A stretch of DNA of 64,000 nucleotides. Origin: Leptospira levettii. Its GTDB lineage: Bacteria > Spirochaetota > Leptospiria > Leptospirales > Leptospiraceae. The DNA lies in assembly GCF_002812085.1 (NCBI RefSeq), contig NZ_NPDM01000001.1:620001-684000 (forward strand). The letters run 5' to 3'. The notes under the pieces are model-generated. The model had not been told where the DNA came from. It did not search any database and saw only the letters and a program-made list of their open reading frames with translations. How positions within the stretch are numbered: the stretch's first letter is position 1; every line of letters begins with the position of its first letter. A program made the translations under genes and the position numbers. Positions 28,462 to 37,473 of the stretch are shown in pieces.

Positions 28462-30618
28462 TTATTCTTCAGCTAACAAATAAACGGTGAACTTTGTTTT
28501 TCCAACTTCACTTTCGAATTCAATTTTACCGTTCATTTTGTTGATCACTTTTCGACAAATGTCCAATCCTAATCCAACTCCTTCACCTTTTGATTTCGTT
28601 GTAAAAAAAGGTTCAAAAATTCGGTCTTGGATATTTTTTGGAATTCCACTCCCGTAATCGATAAAGCTGACCTTGATCCATGGGCCATCATCTTCTATAG
28701 TAAGTTCAATGATTCCTTCAAATGAAATTGCATATAAAGCATTGTTTAATAAGTTAACCCAAACTAAATTTAAATTATCCCGATTGCCTTTGCATTTCCG
28801 ATGTGATAAAAAATGTTTTTGAACTTTTACTCTATGATTGATATTATAATAATAAAGAGTGAGGATCGTTTCGATTTCGCTAGTGATATCAATTTTACTT
28901 TGATCTGAATGGGTAAGATCATCAGAAATTAAGTAATTTTTTAAAGATTTTACAACATGAGATGATTTTTCAGAAGCAGTCGAAATGATAGAACAAGAAC
29001 GGAAGACACTCGCTACCTTTGAACCCATAGTTAATATTTCTTTTTTGTGATCACTTTCTAAGATAAATTTTAGATGATCCCCGAGCAAAAAAGCGGAAGA
29101 ATCAACAATTAAGTTTAAGTATTCTTCTCTATCATCTTTTAAGTATTTTTGGAAAATTTCTGCATACTCAATTTCTAACTCTTTTTTAAATTCCCTCTCT
29201 TTTTTACCTGTATAAAAAACATTTTGAATGTTTTGATACTCTCTTATTAAGAAATAAAATCGTTCTTTATCTTCATTCGAAAAAGTAAAAAGGTAATTTA
29301 TGATTGTTTGAAATTGATTCTGAAAAAAATTGCTGATAGTACCATTAGAGGAAACAATCGCACCCAATGGTGTATTCAATTCATGTGCCATCCCTGCTGT
29401 TAAATTACCTATGGTCGCTAATTTTTCCCGATTTAATAACTTTTCTTGTGCTTCCGTCAGTTCTTTTAATTTTGATTCTAAAACAAGATTAGTTGAATTC
29501 AAAGCATTGTTGGAGATTTTTAATTCTTCTGTTCTGAGTAAAACTTCTGTTTTTAAGGTTTCTGAATACCGTTTGTTCCATCTATACCTTTGGATCACCC
29601 AAGCAACTAACACAATAAATAAGAGTAAAATCAAAATCGAAAAAATAGATTCGTAATTTGGTTTTGGATTGGCGTTATAGAGGAATCCACTCAGATCCAA
29701 ATTTTTAGGTAACATACCGAAATCTGCATAGACTTCATTGATATGTTTCCAACGCCCTTCATACATATATCCAATCTCGACAAGCGAAGGTTGGATCAAT
29801 GGTTCCATCTGTTCTGCTTCAAATAATAATTGTTCTTTCGGAATGGAACTGGCATATTTTTCTGAGATTAGATTTACAATCTCTTGTTTGTGTTTCATTG
29901 CATAGTCCCATCCACGAAGACTTGCTTCACGGAATTTTTTGACTCTTGTTGGGTTATTTTCTATTTCGAGTTTGCTTGTGAATAAATTGTCTCCATAAAA
30001 ATCAATACCAGAGGTTCTTGGTGAAAACACCATCAAAGGGAATCCCATTTTCTCGAGTTCATAGGTTTGAGTGGTAGAATAACCATCCAAAGCATCTACC
30101 TTACCTTCCACTATATCCAAAAATCGAAAGCTATGTGGTAATTGACGAAATCGACTTGGGTCTAATTTTTCCTTTTTTAGCAAAGCTAAAATTTCATAAA
30201 CATGAGGAGATAACATGATCTTTTTCCCAACTAAATCATGTACAGATTGGTCAGGATGAGTTTTTTTTGTGAATAAAACAATAGGAGAATGTTGGAAAAT
30301 AACAGCTATGACGACGATGGGTGCACCAGCATGCCATTGTAAAAGAACTTCGTTTGCACCTACTCCATAACGTGCTTCTTTTTCTGAAATAAGTTGGTGT
30401 AATCCTTCTATTCCATTTTTACTTTCGTGAATGGAAACATCCAATCCAAGTTCTCTGTAGTATCCTTTTTCTAACGCAGTATAATAACCTGCAAATTGGA
30501 ATTGGTGGTACCATTTTAAATATAAATCAATATGATCCGTAGCAAAGAGGGGATTTGAAAAAGGGATCAAACCAAAACAGAGGAAGGAAGATAGAAGTTG
30601 TTTGAAAATTGGAAACAT
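28462..30618 (-). CDS. THI5/NMT1-type solute-binding domain fused to a histidine kinase
   Basis: 718 residues. A signal sequence (to about residue 26) leads to an NMT1/THI5-like periplasmic binding domain (about 28-300) with the typical start VDLYLKWYHQFQFAGYY-like segment and LHQLISEKEARYGVGANE. A membrane helix lies about 325-345, then coiled coil and a kinase core with MAHELNTPLGAI (His412), N-box NLLNNALYA (N622, N626), G1 DYGSGIP and G2 GEGVGLGLDI (678-687). The gap between His412 and the N-box is about 210 residues, longer than usual, with an inserted helical region. The binding domain suggests sensing of a pyrimidine or thiamine-related or other small nitrogenous ligand. No response regulator gene is adjacent. 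Confidence 0.88.
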   Translation of the reverse strand: MFPIFKQLLSSFLCFGLIPFSNPLFATDHIDLYLKWYHQFQFAGYYTALEKGYYRELGLDVSIHESKNGIEGLHQLISEKEARYGVGANEVLLQWHAGAPIVVIAVIFQHSPIVLFTKKTHPDQSVHDLVGKKIMLSPHVYEILALLKKEKLDPSRFRQLPHSFRFLDIVEGKVDALDGYSTTQTYELEKMGFPLMVFSPRTSGIDFYGDNLFTSKLEIENNPTRVKKFREASLRGWDYAMKHKQEIVNLISEKYASSIPKEQLLFEAEQMEPLIQPSLVEIGYMYEGRWKHINEVYADFGMLPKNLDLSGFLYNANPKPNYESIFSILILLLFIVLVAWVIQRYRWNKRYSETLKTEVLLRTEELKISNNALNSTNLVLESKLKELTEAQEKLLNREKLATIGNLTAGMAHELNTPLGAIVSSNGTISNFFQNQFQTIINYLFTFSNEDKERFYFLIREYQNIQNVFYTGKKEREFKKELEIEYAEIFQKYLKDDREEYLNLIVDSSAFLLGDHLKFILESDHKKEILTMGSKVASVFRSCSIISTASEKSSHVVKSLKNYLISDDLTHSDQSKIDITSEIETILTLYYYNINHRVKVQKHFLSHRKCKGNRDNLNLVWVNLLNNALYAISFEGIIELTIEDDGPWIKVSFIDYGSGIPKNIQDRIFEPFFTTKSKGEGVGLGLDICRKVINKMNGKIEFESEVGKTKFTVYLLAEE

Positions 30619-30700
30619 TCTTACTTATCACCACTGTGTCACTTTGTTAGCCGAAAGTGACTCATGGTGTTCTCTGAGAGAAAAATTAGCAACTTGTAAA

Positions 30701-31345
30701 TTAATTTCGGAACAATTTCTCCTTCCAAATGATCCATTCTGCAAATACAAAATTAATAAGCCAACCTGCTGCCATCATTAAATCTCTTGGAATCCCCGAT
30801 GGTTCGCCTCCCACAATGATAAACCAAGGTAGATGAGTGAATACTTGTGTGCCTGCGCCTAATCCAATCGCATAACCTCGGATCATCCAATGGCTATGGG
30901 TTCGGAATTGTTTCCCCAAAGCAAATGAAAAACCGAGTAGGATACAGGCAAACATCCAGACTCCGACAACCATTCGAATTCCAAATAACCAATCCCCATC
31001 AGTAGGTACCCTTGGGTATTCCCAAGTTAACCATAAACCACTGCCCGCACTAAGAAGTCCAAAAACAACGAGGAACCTACCAGAAATCCGATGCCAACGA
31101 AGGTGACGGCTTCGAAAACCAGGTGCAAATTGGAATGATCCTAAAATACTATACAATAAAACAGCAATGATATGGAGGATTACGGGTATTGGGTCATTAA
31201 AAAATCGCTGATTCTCAACCGTATAACCAGAACCAGTTGTTAGTTGGAAAATTCGAAATAGTCCAGCTATACTTGGAACCAAACTGAGAAATAATAAAAA
31301 ACCAATGATCCAATAGTCTTTTTTTGTAGTGGAATTCGTGGGCAT
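30701..31345 (-). CDS. DUF2306 family membrane protein
   Basis: 214 residues with about six membrane helices. The string GSFQFAPGFRSRHLRWHRIS, then GRFLVVFGLLSAGSGLWLT, is the DUF2306 signature, with conserved Arg and His residues that could bind haem or a quinone; this is unproven for the family. A second histidine group is in RTHSHWMIRGYAI. It lies between the THI5-kinase and a chemoreceptor gene, all on the minus strand, but the gaps (82 and 185 bases) leave operon structure open. Confidence 0.75.
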   Translation of the reverse strand: MPTNSTTKKDYWIIGFLLFLSLVPSIAGLFRIFQLTTGSGYTVENQRFFNDPIPVILHIIAVLLYSILGSFQFAPGFRSRHLRWHRISGRFLVVFGLLSAGSGLWLTWEYPRVPTDGDWLFGIRMVVGVWMFACILLGFSFALGKQFRTHSHWMIRGYAIGLGAGTQVFTHLPWFIIVGGEPSGIPRDLMMAAGWLINFVFAEWIIWKEKLFRN

Positions 31346-31530
31346 ATGGATTCATTACTGAAATTAATTTCTGAAACGGCAAGAAGGAAATAAAATCCAA
31401 AAAACAAATAATTTTTCTCCCAGCTAACCTCCCGAAGTTAAAACGAGAGTATGTTACCGATGCCAGTCAATTCTCTTGAATCGTTTGGAACAAATGGAAA
31501 CCATCACACGACAAACAAACATTTCTAATA

Positions 31531-33582
31531 TTATGAATCAACACTTGTTTCAAACGAATTGGCAATCGTAGAAATTGTTTTTGCCACACTACTGATCGTC
31601 ACACTCACTCGGTTTAAATCTTCGGAACTTTGAGCAAGTTCCTGAGCACTACCTGAAAGTGAATTCACACTGACCACCATATCGTCAGAAGTTCGTTTTT
31701 GTTCTTGGCATGAAGTTTCAATTGATTCAGCCAATGACTGCAGTTCCTTGAGTTCGTGAGATACATTGGTTAAACTATTGGATTGTGATGAAATTTCACC
31801 TTTTAGCTTTTCAACACCTGTCTGAATCCGATTGGATTGGCCAACAATTTCATTCAGAACTTTTACTGTATCATTCACATGATTCACTCCAATGTTGACT
31901 GCTGAATCACTCTTCGCAATTAATGTCATAATATTTTTCACTGAAATTCTTGTTTTATCTGCCAGTTTTGAAATCTCTTCCGCAACTACTGCAAATCCTC
32001 TTCCTGCATCACCAGCCCTTGCAGCTTCGATACTTGCATTGAGTGCAAGTAAATTTGTTTGTTCAGAGATATCAGTGATCAAATCAACAATTCCAGAAAT
32101 TTCTTTTGTAACCAATCGGATTTCTTCCATTGAATTATCCGTACTTCGTATCGACATATTTCCGTTATCTGCTAATTTAGTTGATGCAACAGACTCAATT
32201 GATAACTGATTGAGTTCCTTTTCAATATTAACGATGGAATATTCGATATTTCGAATTTCTTCTGCAATTTTTGCAATGTTTTTGGTTTCATCAGAAATAG
32301 ATCCAAACATAACTTCAAAGGAAGATGATAATTCTTCTAAAGAAGCGGCAGCCTCTTCCGAAGTGGAAGCAAGTCCAGATGCATTGTCAGATACCGAGAG
32401 AGCATCATGTTTTAATTGGTCAGAACTTTTTTCAACTTGGTTAACTGAATGTTTCAGTTGGACAATGATATCATGCAATTGGCTCACAAATCGATTGATG
32501 GAGCCAGAAATTTCACCAATTTCATTCTCACCAAACGATGGTAATTTTTTTGTTAGATCGGCATCACCACTCGACAATTCCTCAACTTTCGTCAAAACAG
32601 TTTTTAAAGGTATGTTGATACTTTTAAAGATGAAAAAAATCAGAAGTATGGAAACACTCAGTGCCAATACAAGAATGAGGATATTGACCAACCTGTGGAA
32701 TTTTTGTTCTGATAAACGATCTTTAATTAAGTTTTCAAAAATCAAAATGGAAAAATTTTGAATTTCCGATCCTAAAAATGTTCCCTTATGGATGATGTTG
32801 AATAATTCATCTGATGAATCAGGTTTGTTTGCATTTGTTATCAATACTTTTTTCAATTCATCAACATAAGCATTACAGGCTTGGTTTGTTTGGTCTATGT
32901 TTTTTTGAATCTCACCTTGATAGGTTGGAGCATTCTCCATTGTTTTTTTATAAGAGTTCGTTATGTTGATACAAATGTTCTCAATTGCATTGATGGATAT
33001 GATTGATTTTGTATAACTGATATTCGAAAAGGTTTTCCGTTTTTGGTTTTCTCCTAGATATTCATCTCTAATTAATTCTTTGAGTTGTCCTACATGTTTC
33101 CATAACATGGGAACTTGGAATAGTATGATATCCATTTGGTAATAGGATTCCAATTTTGGATCCAGTATTAAATTCGAATTGTCTCCAATCTTAACTGCTA
33201 AGTCTTGTGTATCTTCCAAAAAATTGCGAGTTGTTTCTTGGTCAAAACGTTCGCGAGTTAAATAGGTAATCCATTTTTGGATTTGTTTTGAATCTTCAGA
33301 AAGGATTCCTGATTTAAGGATTGTAGCCTTGCCTTCTTCCATCACAGGTTTCAAATCATCTACATTCTCGTTACCAATTTTAAATTTTGGTAATGCAACC
33401 TTAAAGGCGAAATAAACAGGTTTGATGATCTCAATACCTTGCTGTTCTTTCGCTGAGAAATCAATTTCCTTGTTTTGTGATTGAATGTACAAAGCGAGCA
33501 CAATCAATAAAAACAAAAGGATTGGAAGAGGCAAAAGGATCAGTCTAGACCGAATGGTGATATTGGAAAAATAAGAATGCAT
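31531..33582 (-). CDS. Methyl-accepting chemotaxis protein with large extracytoplasmic domain
   Basis: 683 residues: first membrane helix about 13-31, an extracytoplasmic helical region of about 265 residues, second membrane helix about 297-317 ([19 protein letters not shown]), HAMP domain, then the signalling helices with the tip [20 protein letters not shown] and [16 protein letters not shown]. The extracytoplasmic part looks all-helical, so it is likely a helical-bundle ligand domain. It is monocistronic, with ~290 bases of gene-free DNA upstream (33583-33874) in which I see no other feature. Confidence 0.9.
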   Translation of the reverse strand: MHSYFSNITIRSRLILLPLPILLFLLIVLALYIQSQNKEIDFSAKEQQGIEIIKPVYFAFKVALPKFKIGNENVDDLKPVMEEGKATILKSGILSEDSKQIQKWITYLTRERFDQETTRNFLEDTQDLAVKIGDNSNLILDPKLESYYQMDIILFQVPMLWKHVGQLKELIRDEYLGENQKRKTFSNISYTKSIISINAIENICINITNSYKKTMENAPTYQGEIQKNIDQTNQACNAYVDELKKVLITNANKPDSSDELFNIIHKGTFLGSEIQNFSILIFENLIKDRLSEQKFHRLVNILILVLALSVSILLIFFIFKSINIPLKTVLTKVEELSSGDADLTKKLPSFGENEIGEISGSINRFVSQLHDIIVQLKHSVNQVEKSSDQLKHDALSVSDNASGLASTSEEAAASLEELSSSFEVMFGSISDETKNIAKIAEEIRNIEYSIVNIEKELNQLSIESVASTKLADNGNMSIRSTDNSMEEIRLVTKEISGIVDLITDISEQTNLLALNASIEAARAGDAGRGFAVVAEEISKLADKTRISVKNIMTLIAKSDSAVNIGVNHVNDTVKVLNEIVGQSNRIQTGVEKLKGEISSQSNSLTNVSHELKELQSLAESIETSCQEQKRTSDDMVVSVNSLSGSAQELAQSSEDLNRVSVTISSVAKTISTIANSFETSVDS

Positions 33583-33874
33583 ACAAGTAATTTCCCTCTT
33601 TCAGTAGTAGGCAGTTTAATACCTGTAGAGAATTAGAAAATAAAATAATATCGAATTTGAAAATTCTAAAATTAAATTAATGCCTATCCTTCTCCCTAGT
33701 TTTTAATATTCGGTGTTAGTACTAATCTAAAACAATTATGTCATTTGCTGACAAACTCGTACGAAAGAAAAACTAGTTCGAAACTGTAAGGAAAACGTCA
33801 GAATGGATTTCTGAGTGGGAGAAAAATTAGACTTTGGAATTTTACAGTTTGATTTTATGAGATTTTAGATTGGT

Positions 33875-35035
33875 CTATATTCCACAACTTCTAGTCGTAG
33901 CAATCAGTTTGTATTTCGCTCTTAAGTAACAAAATACTTTATCGATTTCATTTTGTGAGAGGGCTGAATCAAAATAGAAAAATTCAGCTATATCACCATC
34001 TAAATTTCCGTTGGAAAGGGATCCAGTGGTACCTGTCACATAACTTTCAATATTGGAAGTTGCATTGCCTTTTAGATCTCCATTCCAATACTCTTGCCAA
34101 CTAACGGTAGTATTCTGAATGCTGGCGATGGCTATAAATGAAGTCACCGGTATGGAGTTAACAGATGCTGGAGTCATTCCAGAACCATTTCTCCAAAGAA
34201 ACAATTCATTTCCAGGTGATGCACCAATATTGATCTCTCTACCGTTTGCAGGACCAACTAACAATAAATTCGTCGCAGGATGAACTTCTGGCATTCTAAA
34301 TACTAAAAAAAATGATCCGCTATTAATAGATGAAAATCCAGTTCCACCACTATAACTCATCGAAGTCAATGATGTTTGTGCAAAATTGAGCGCAGGTAGT
34401 CCGTTTACGCGATTTGTTTTATAAACTGGTTGTCTTGTTGGAAATGTTACTTGTGTTAGATGATTGCCTTTCCCACTAAAATCATTCCAGGTTTGAACAT
34501 TTTCTCCATCCAATAAAATAAGACTGTCTGCTTTAAACCAAAGTGCCAAAGAGGAACCTCCATAGGTTCTAGGAGCAGTCAGTGTGACAGTATAATCCTT
34601 AGTCGTACCATCCGTTGCAGTCACGGTATAGACTAGATTTGCCGAAAACGAATTTGATGTTACTTCACTCGTTTGCGTTACGTCACCTATCGAAACATTT
34701 TTCCCAGTCGTGGTAAATTTGGCAATTAACGGAGTAAAAGTTGTGAGAGTGTCCGACAAAAGGCTAATATTGGAATCTGATATAATTCCATTGATTCCCA
34801 ATGAAGGAATCGAGAAGGATGTGATTTCTTTTCCGGGTATAGGACCAATTCCACAAGCGACACTTTTATCATTCAATGCAATCTTTAAAAAAATAGTCTG
34901 ATAAAATGCTTTGCTCTGTGGGTCACAAACATTGGAAAAATTTTCCCCTTTGCAATGATTGAAAAAAAATAGAGATAGGATAACAAAAAAAAAGTAGCGG
35001 ATCGATCGATGCCAAACAATTGGGAACACTATCAT
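33875..35035 (-). CDS. LamG-like surface lipoprotein with immunoglobulin-like repeat
   Basis: 386 residues. Signal and lipobox VILSLFFFNHC place the acylated cysteine at residue 28. Residues ~65-150 form a Bacterial-Ig-like or DUF5018-type domain (SFSIPSLGINGIISDSNI ... VYTVTATDGTTKDYTVTLTA). The rest is a concanavalin/LamG-like beta-sandwich starting LALWFKADSLILLDGENVQT with W-x-D-x-SGKGN, ending with FFYFDSALSQNEIDKV. Such proteins are often surface-exposed glycan or ligand binders. The protein at 59689-60555 shares the LamG part and the N-terminal cysteine pattern, making a paralog pair. Confidence 0.8.
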   Translation of the reverse strand: MIVFPIVWHRSIRYFFFVILSLFFFNHCKGENFSNVCDPQSKAFYQTIFLKIALNDKSVACGIGPIPGKEITSFSIPSLGINGIISDSNISLLSDTLTTFTPLIAKFTTTGKNVSIGDVTQTSEVTSNSFSANLVYTVTATDGTTKDYTVTLTAPRTYGGSSLALWFKADSLILLDGENVQTWNDFSGKGNHLTQVTFPTRQPVYKTNRVNGLPALNFAQTSLTSMSYSGGTGFSSINSGSFFLVFRMPEVHPATNLLLVGPANGREINIGASPGNELFLWRNGSGMTPASVNSIPVTSFIAIASIQNTTVSWQEYWNGDLKGNATSNIESYVTGTTGSLSNGNLDGDIAEFFYFDSALSQNEIDKVFCYLRAKYKLIATTRSCGI

Positions 35036-35267
35036 TTAACACCACCTACAATCTCCCTCTCAATGTTCGATCATTCATCGCAGACGAATTGAGAAGGTTT
35101 TCATGGAATTCTTTATGAAGTTCCCATTATTGAAAGTGGACTGGATTCAAGGCGAATCTATTTTTGCAAAAAATTTCCAAAATATAGAAAAATCAGCTGA
35201 ACCTACAAGATAACCCGATGGCATTTCGTTTAACTCTGATTAGACAAGATCTATAACCAAATTTCCC

Positions 35268-35300
35268 ACTCGAACTCTATTGCAAAATCGTTCGAATCCC
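35268..35300. repeat. 33-base direct repeat, copy 1
   Basis: Matches 35651-35683 at 31 of 33 positions, starting ACTCGAACTCTAT and ending CGTTCGAATCCC. The end resembles a tRNA T-loop (TTCGAATCCC), so both may be relics of tRNA 3' regions. Confidence 0.7.
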
Positions 35301-35362
35301 AATTCAATTGATTCTTAAGTAACTTAAATGCTTATCCCAATTTCCCAAATGAAGTTCGATTT

Positions 35363-35476
35363 CTTTTTGAAAAAATGGTTCGGGCGCCGCAAAGCATCCA
35401 CGGATGGATGCGAGCGAGAGCTTTGGCCATGGAGGGCCAAGCGAACGCAAGGCGACCAAACCATTTTTTCAAAAAG
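35363..35476. repeat. Fold-back element with 18-base perfect terminal inverted repeats
   Basis: The arms CTTTTTGAAAAAATGGTT (35363-35380) and its exact complement (35459-35476) enclose ~78 GC-rich bases that hold further hairpins, such as GCATCCA/TGGATGC (about 35394-35411) and TTGGCC/GGCCAA. No coding capacity. It has the look of a small non-autonomous (MITE-like) element or a stable RNA structure. Confidence 0.7.
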
Positions 35477-35501
35477 TATATTCGTTGAAGTGGGAAATTA
35501 A

Positions 35502-35525
35502 TTAGTGGGTGGATGACGGGATTCG
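35502..35525. repeat. Duplicate of the tRNA-His 3' end (attachment-site-like)
   Basis: 24 bases identical to 35738-35761, which is the 3' end of tRNA-His through its T-loop plus three flanking bases. This is the footprint left when an element integrates into a tRNA gene. The identity stops inside the T-loop (after ATTCG). Confidence 0.65.
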
Positions 35526-35617
35526 CCTTACACGGTTCTCCCATCCAGGTCGAACTCGCTCCAGGCCGTCTTTTCCGAGCCCTCGCGCGTCCTTGCGCTC
35601 GGTCGTTCTCGCTTAAC

Positions 35618-35649
35618 GCCAATTAGGCAAGGTATCTTGCCAAATTGGC
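35618..35649. repeat. Strong hairpin, 14-base stem
   Basis: GCCAATTAGGCAAG (35618-35631), loop of four, then CTTGCCAAATTGGC (35636-35649): 13 of 14 pairs. No T-run follows on either strand, so it is not a plain terminator. Confidence 0.6.
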
Positions 35650-35650
35650 T

Positions 35651-35683
35651 ACTCGAACTCTATCGAAAAATCGTTCGAATCCC
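35651..35683. repeat. 33-base direct repeat, copy 2
   Basis: Partner of 35268-35300 with two differences; it begins two bases after the 35618-35649 hairpin. Confidence 0.7.
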
Positions 35684-35720
35684 TATCTTTTGGTTATCTA
35701 TGTAAGTTGTTTGGAGTTTG

Positions 35721-35737
35721 AATCGCCGAAGGCGATT
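35721..35737 (-). terminator. GC-rich hairpin just after tRNA-His
   Basis: AATCGCC (35721-35727) and GGCGATT (35731-35737) with a 3-base loop. It lies four to six bases beyond the tRNA-His 3' end and may mark the end of the tRNA transcript, though no T-run follows in the tRNA's direction. Confidence 0.35.
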
Positions 35738-35743
35738 TTAGTG

Positions 35744-35816
35744 GGTGGATGACGGGATTCGAACCCGCGACGACCGGTACCACAAACCGGGGCTCTACCG
35801 CTGAACTACATCCACC
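35744..35816 (-). tRNA. tRNA-His (GTG anticodon)
   Basis: Reverse-strand cloverleaf: acceptor GTGGATG/CATCCAC with the extra 5' G (position -1) opposite C73 that marks tRNA-His, anticodon loop with GTG (within GGTTTGTGGTACC), and T-arm GCGGGTTCGAATCCCGT. CCA is not encoded. Third of three tRNAs in the cluster. Confidence 0.93.
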
Positions 35817-35833
35817 GTTTCTAGAACAATCAT

Positions 35834-35907
35834 CGACCCGAGAGGGATTCGAACCCCCGACCAACTGCTTAGAAGGCAGTTGCTCTATCCAGCTGAGCTA
35901 CCGGGTC
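35834..35907 (-). tRNA. tRNA-Arg (TCT anticodon)
   Basis: Reverse-strand acceptor GACCCGG/TCGGGTC, D-arm AGCTCAGCTGGATAGAGC, anticodon loop CTTCTAA giving TCT (reads AGA/AGG), T-arm GGGGGTTCGAATCCCTC, discriminator G73. CCA is not encoded. Confidence 0.93.
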
Positions 35908-35924
35908 AGATAGAACCAACTGAT

Positions 35925-35996
35925 TCGGGATGACAGGATTTGAACCTGCGACCCTCTGTACCCAAAACAGATGCGCTACCACTGCGCTACATCCCG
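35925..35996 (-). tRNA. tRNA-Pro (TGG anticodon)
   Basis: Reverse-strand acceptor CGGGATG/CATCCCG (the C1-G72 pair is normal for tRNA-Pro), anticodon loop TTTGGGT giving TGG, T-arm GCAGGTTCAAATCCTGT, discriminator A73. First transcribed gene of the Pro-Arg-His cluster. Confidence 0.93.
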
Positions 35997-36055
35997 AGAA
36001 AGTCCTTGAAACACCAGTGTTTTTGGAAGAAGGACTGTGTCAACAAAAGGGAGAT

Positions 36056-36727
36056 TTATTTCTTTAGGTTCTTGAGTCTTTCGAGGAGGACTGGGTGGTT
36101 TGGGTTCTTTTGTAAGGCCTTACGATATGCCTTCCATGCTTCTTCTGGTTTCCCATTGGTTTGTAAAAAATACCCAAAGCTATCCAAATAAGCAGGATTA
36201 TTGGGATCCAGTTCTAAGGCTTTTTTTAAGGAACGAATGGCTTCTGCTCTTTCCTCTGCGTTTAGTTTCTTTTTTAAAGCGAGTAAATAACCAAGAGAAT
36301 TCAAACTATTCTTATAATCAGGATTGGCTTTTAAAATCCGTCTGTGGATGTTGATCGCATCATCCAAACGGTGAGTATACTCATATACATGGGCTAAAAA
36401 GGAGAGGAGTTTGGCATCATCTACCGCAATCTGCAATCGTTCTTTGATGATCCCTTCTGCAGATTCCCATTCTTTCAGTTCAACAAGAGAAAACACTTTG
36501 AGTCGGTAGACATTGTCTAGTTCGATAAAACCTGGGTATTCACTTAAGATCCGATCTAAAACCTGAATTGTTTTTTTAAAGTTTTTGGTTTGGAAACAAC
36601 AAAGAGCAAAATTGTATAAGAGGATAGGATCTTCTGGATTTTGCAATAGTGCTTGGTCAAGAAGGTTTAAGGCCATGGCATAATTGCCTTTGTTCATATA
36701 AGAAAGGTAATCGTTGTCTACAGCCAT
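36056..36727 (-). CDS. TPR-repeat protein
   Basis: 223 residues, almost entirely TPR: about six 34-residue units, e.g. GNYAMALNLLDQALLQNPED, HRLDDAINIHRRILKANPDY, AIRSLKKALELDPNNPAYLD and AWKAYRKALQKNPNHPVLLE. No signal peptide; probably cytoplasmic adaptor. It begins 5 bases after surE on the same strand, so it belongs to the sppA-surE transcript. No specific partner can be named. Confidence 0.82.
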   Translation of the reverse strand: MAVDNDYLSYMNKGNYAMALNLLDQALLQNPEDPILLYNFALCCFQTKNFKKTIQVLDRILSEYPGFIELDNVYRLKVFSLVELKEWESAEGIIKERLQIAVDDAKLLSFLAHVYEYTHRLDDAINIHRRILKANPDYKNSLNSLGYLLALKKKLNAEERAEAIRSLKKALELDPNNPAYLDSFGYFLQTNGKPEEAWKAYRKALQKNPNHPVLLERLKNLKK

Positions 36728-36732
36728 AGGTT

Positions 36733-37473
36733 TTATTTGGATTGTAATTCCTTCAGTCGATTTTTTTCCGTTAGGTCCAATTGGATAGGTGTCACAGGGA
36801 TTTTTCCTTGGTAATAGGCTTCAAAGTCTGTGCCTGTTTCTTCATCGTGCCCAAGTAAACTTCCGTTTAACTGAAATTCGCTGACACCCTCAATGATTTG
36901 TTTTTTCTCATATTTTTCTGAATATCGCCTACGACCAAGTCTGGTAAAAACGAGTTCACTGATGGTTCCCGTTCCGCTAATTTCTGGCGGAAAATTTAAA
37001 TTCCAAATTTCACCTGACTGGATTTGGGATTTGTATGTTTCCAAAAAGGTTAACACGAGTTCGGCTTCTTTTACATACCCATCCTCAGGATCAATACGAC
37101 CAGAACTCACAGCAAGCGACGGGATCCCATGTAAAGCACCATGTTTGGCAGCACCAACTGTCCCTGAATAATGTACATCATATCCCATGTTCACACCTCT
37201 GTTGATCCCAGAGATCACAAAGTCAATTTTTGGAAAAATCTCTGCATACAAACCAATGTTCACACAATCCACAGGGAATCCGTCAGCGATGTAATGGTTG
37301 TCATTGATCCGCTCCACCCGCATGCCTTGGAAAACAGTCAGAGCCATGGATGTCACAGATCGTTCTTTGAGAGGAGCAATGAGGTATGTTTTGTAAGACT
37401 TGCCAAGGACTCGTTCCAAAGCTTTGATACCGGCGGAAGAGATTCCGTCGTCATTCGTGATGAGTAAATTCAA
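36733..37473 (-). CDS. surE: 5'-nucleotidase/survival protein SurE
   Basis: 246 residues starting at a TTG that directly abuts the stop of the upstream membrane-protein gene. The active site begins LITNDDGISSAG with Asp8-Asp9, followed by the FVISGINRGVNMGYDVHYSG segment containing the conserved Asn and Ser. SurE is a metal-dependent nucleotidase acting on nucleoside 5'-monophosphates and polyphosphate-type substrates and helps stationary-phase survival. It shares a transcript with sppA and a Yip1-like gene upstream. Confidence 0.94.
   Translation of the reverse strand: MNLLITNDDGISSAGIKALERVLGKSYKTYLIAPLKERSVTSMALTVFQGMRVERINDNHYIADGFPVDCVNIGLYAEIFPKIDFVISGINRGVNMGYDVHYSGTVGAAKHGALHGIPSLAVSSGRIDPEDGYVKEAELVLTFLETYKSQIQSGEIWNLNFPPEISGTGTISELVFTRLGRRRYSEKYEKKQIIEGVSEFQLNGSLLGHDEETGTDFEAYYQGKIPVTPIQLDLTEKNRLKELQSK

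Larger units (their letters stand above)
35036..35743. other. Gene-free, repeat-rich interval downstream of tRNA-His
   Basis: About 700 bases with no credible gene. It holds a 33-base near-identical direct repeat (35268-35300 and 35651-35683), a fold-back element (35363-35476), a copy of the tRNA-His 3' end (35502-35525), a long hairpin (35618-35649) and a short GC-rich hairpin (35721-35737). A 96-codon minus frame at 35332-35622 crosses these repeats and is rich in Arg/Ala/Trp; it is taken as spurious. Confidence 0.75.

Noticed and set aside
35332..35622. 96-codon minus-strand open frame across the repeat region
   Set aside because: It covers the fold-back element and GC-rich repeats, has a repeat-derived Arg/Ala/Trp-rich composition and no ribosome site; taken as a chance frame in non-coding repeats.
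36015..36043. Possible tRNA promoter with TTGACA at 36038-36043 (minus strand)
   Set aside because: The -35 box is perfect but at 16-18 bases spacing there is no acceptable -10 box, so it is not listed as a feature.
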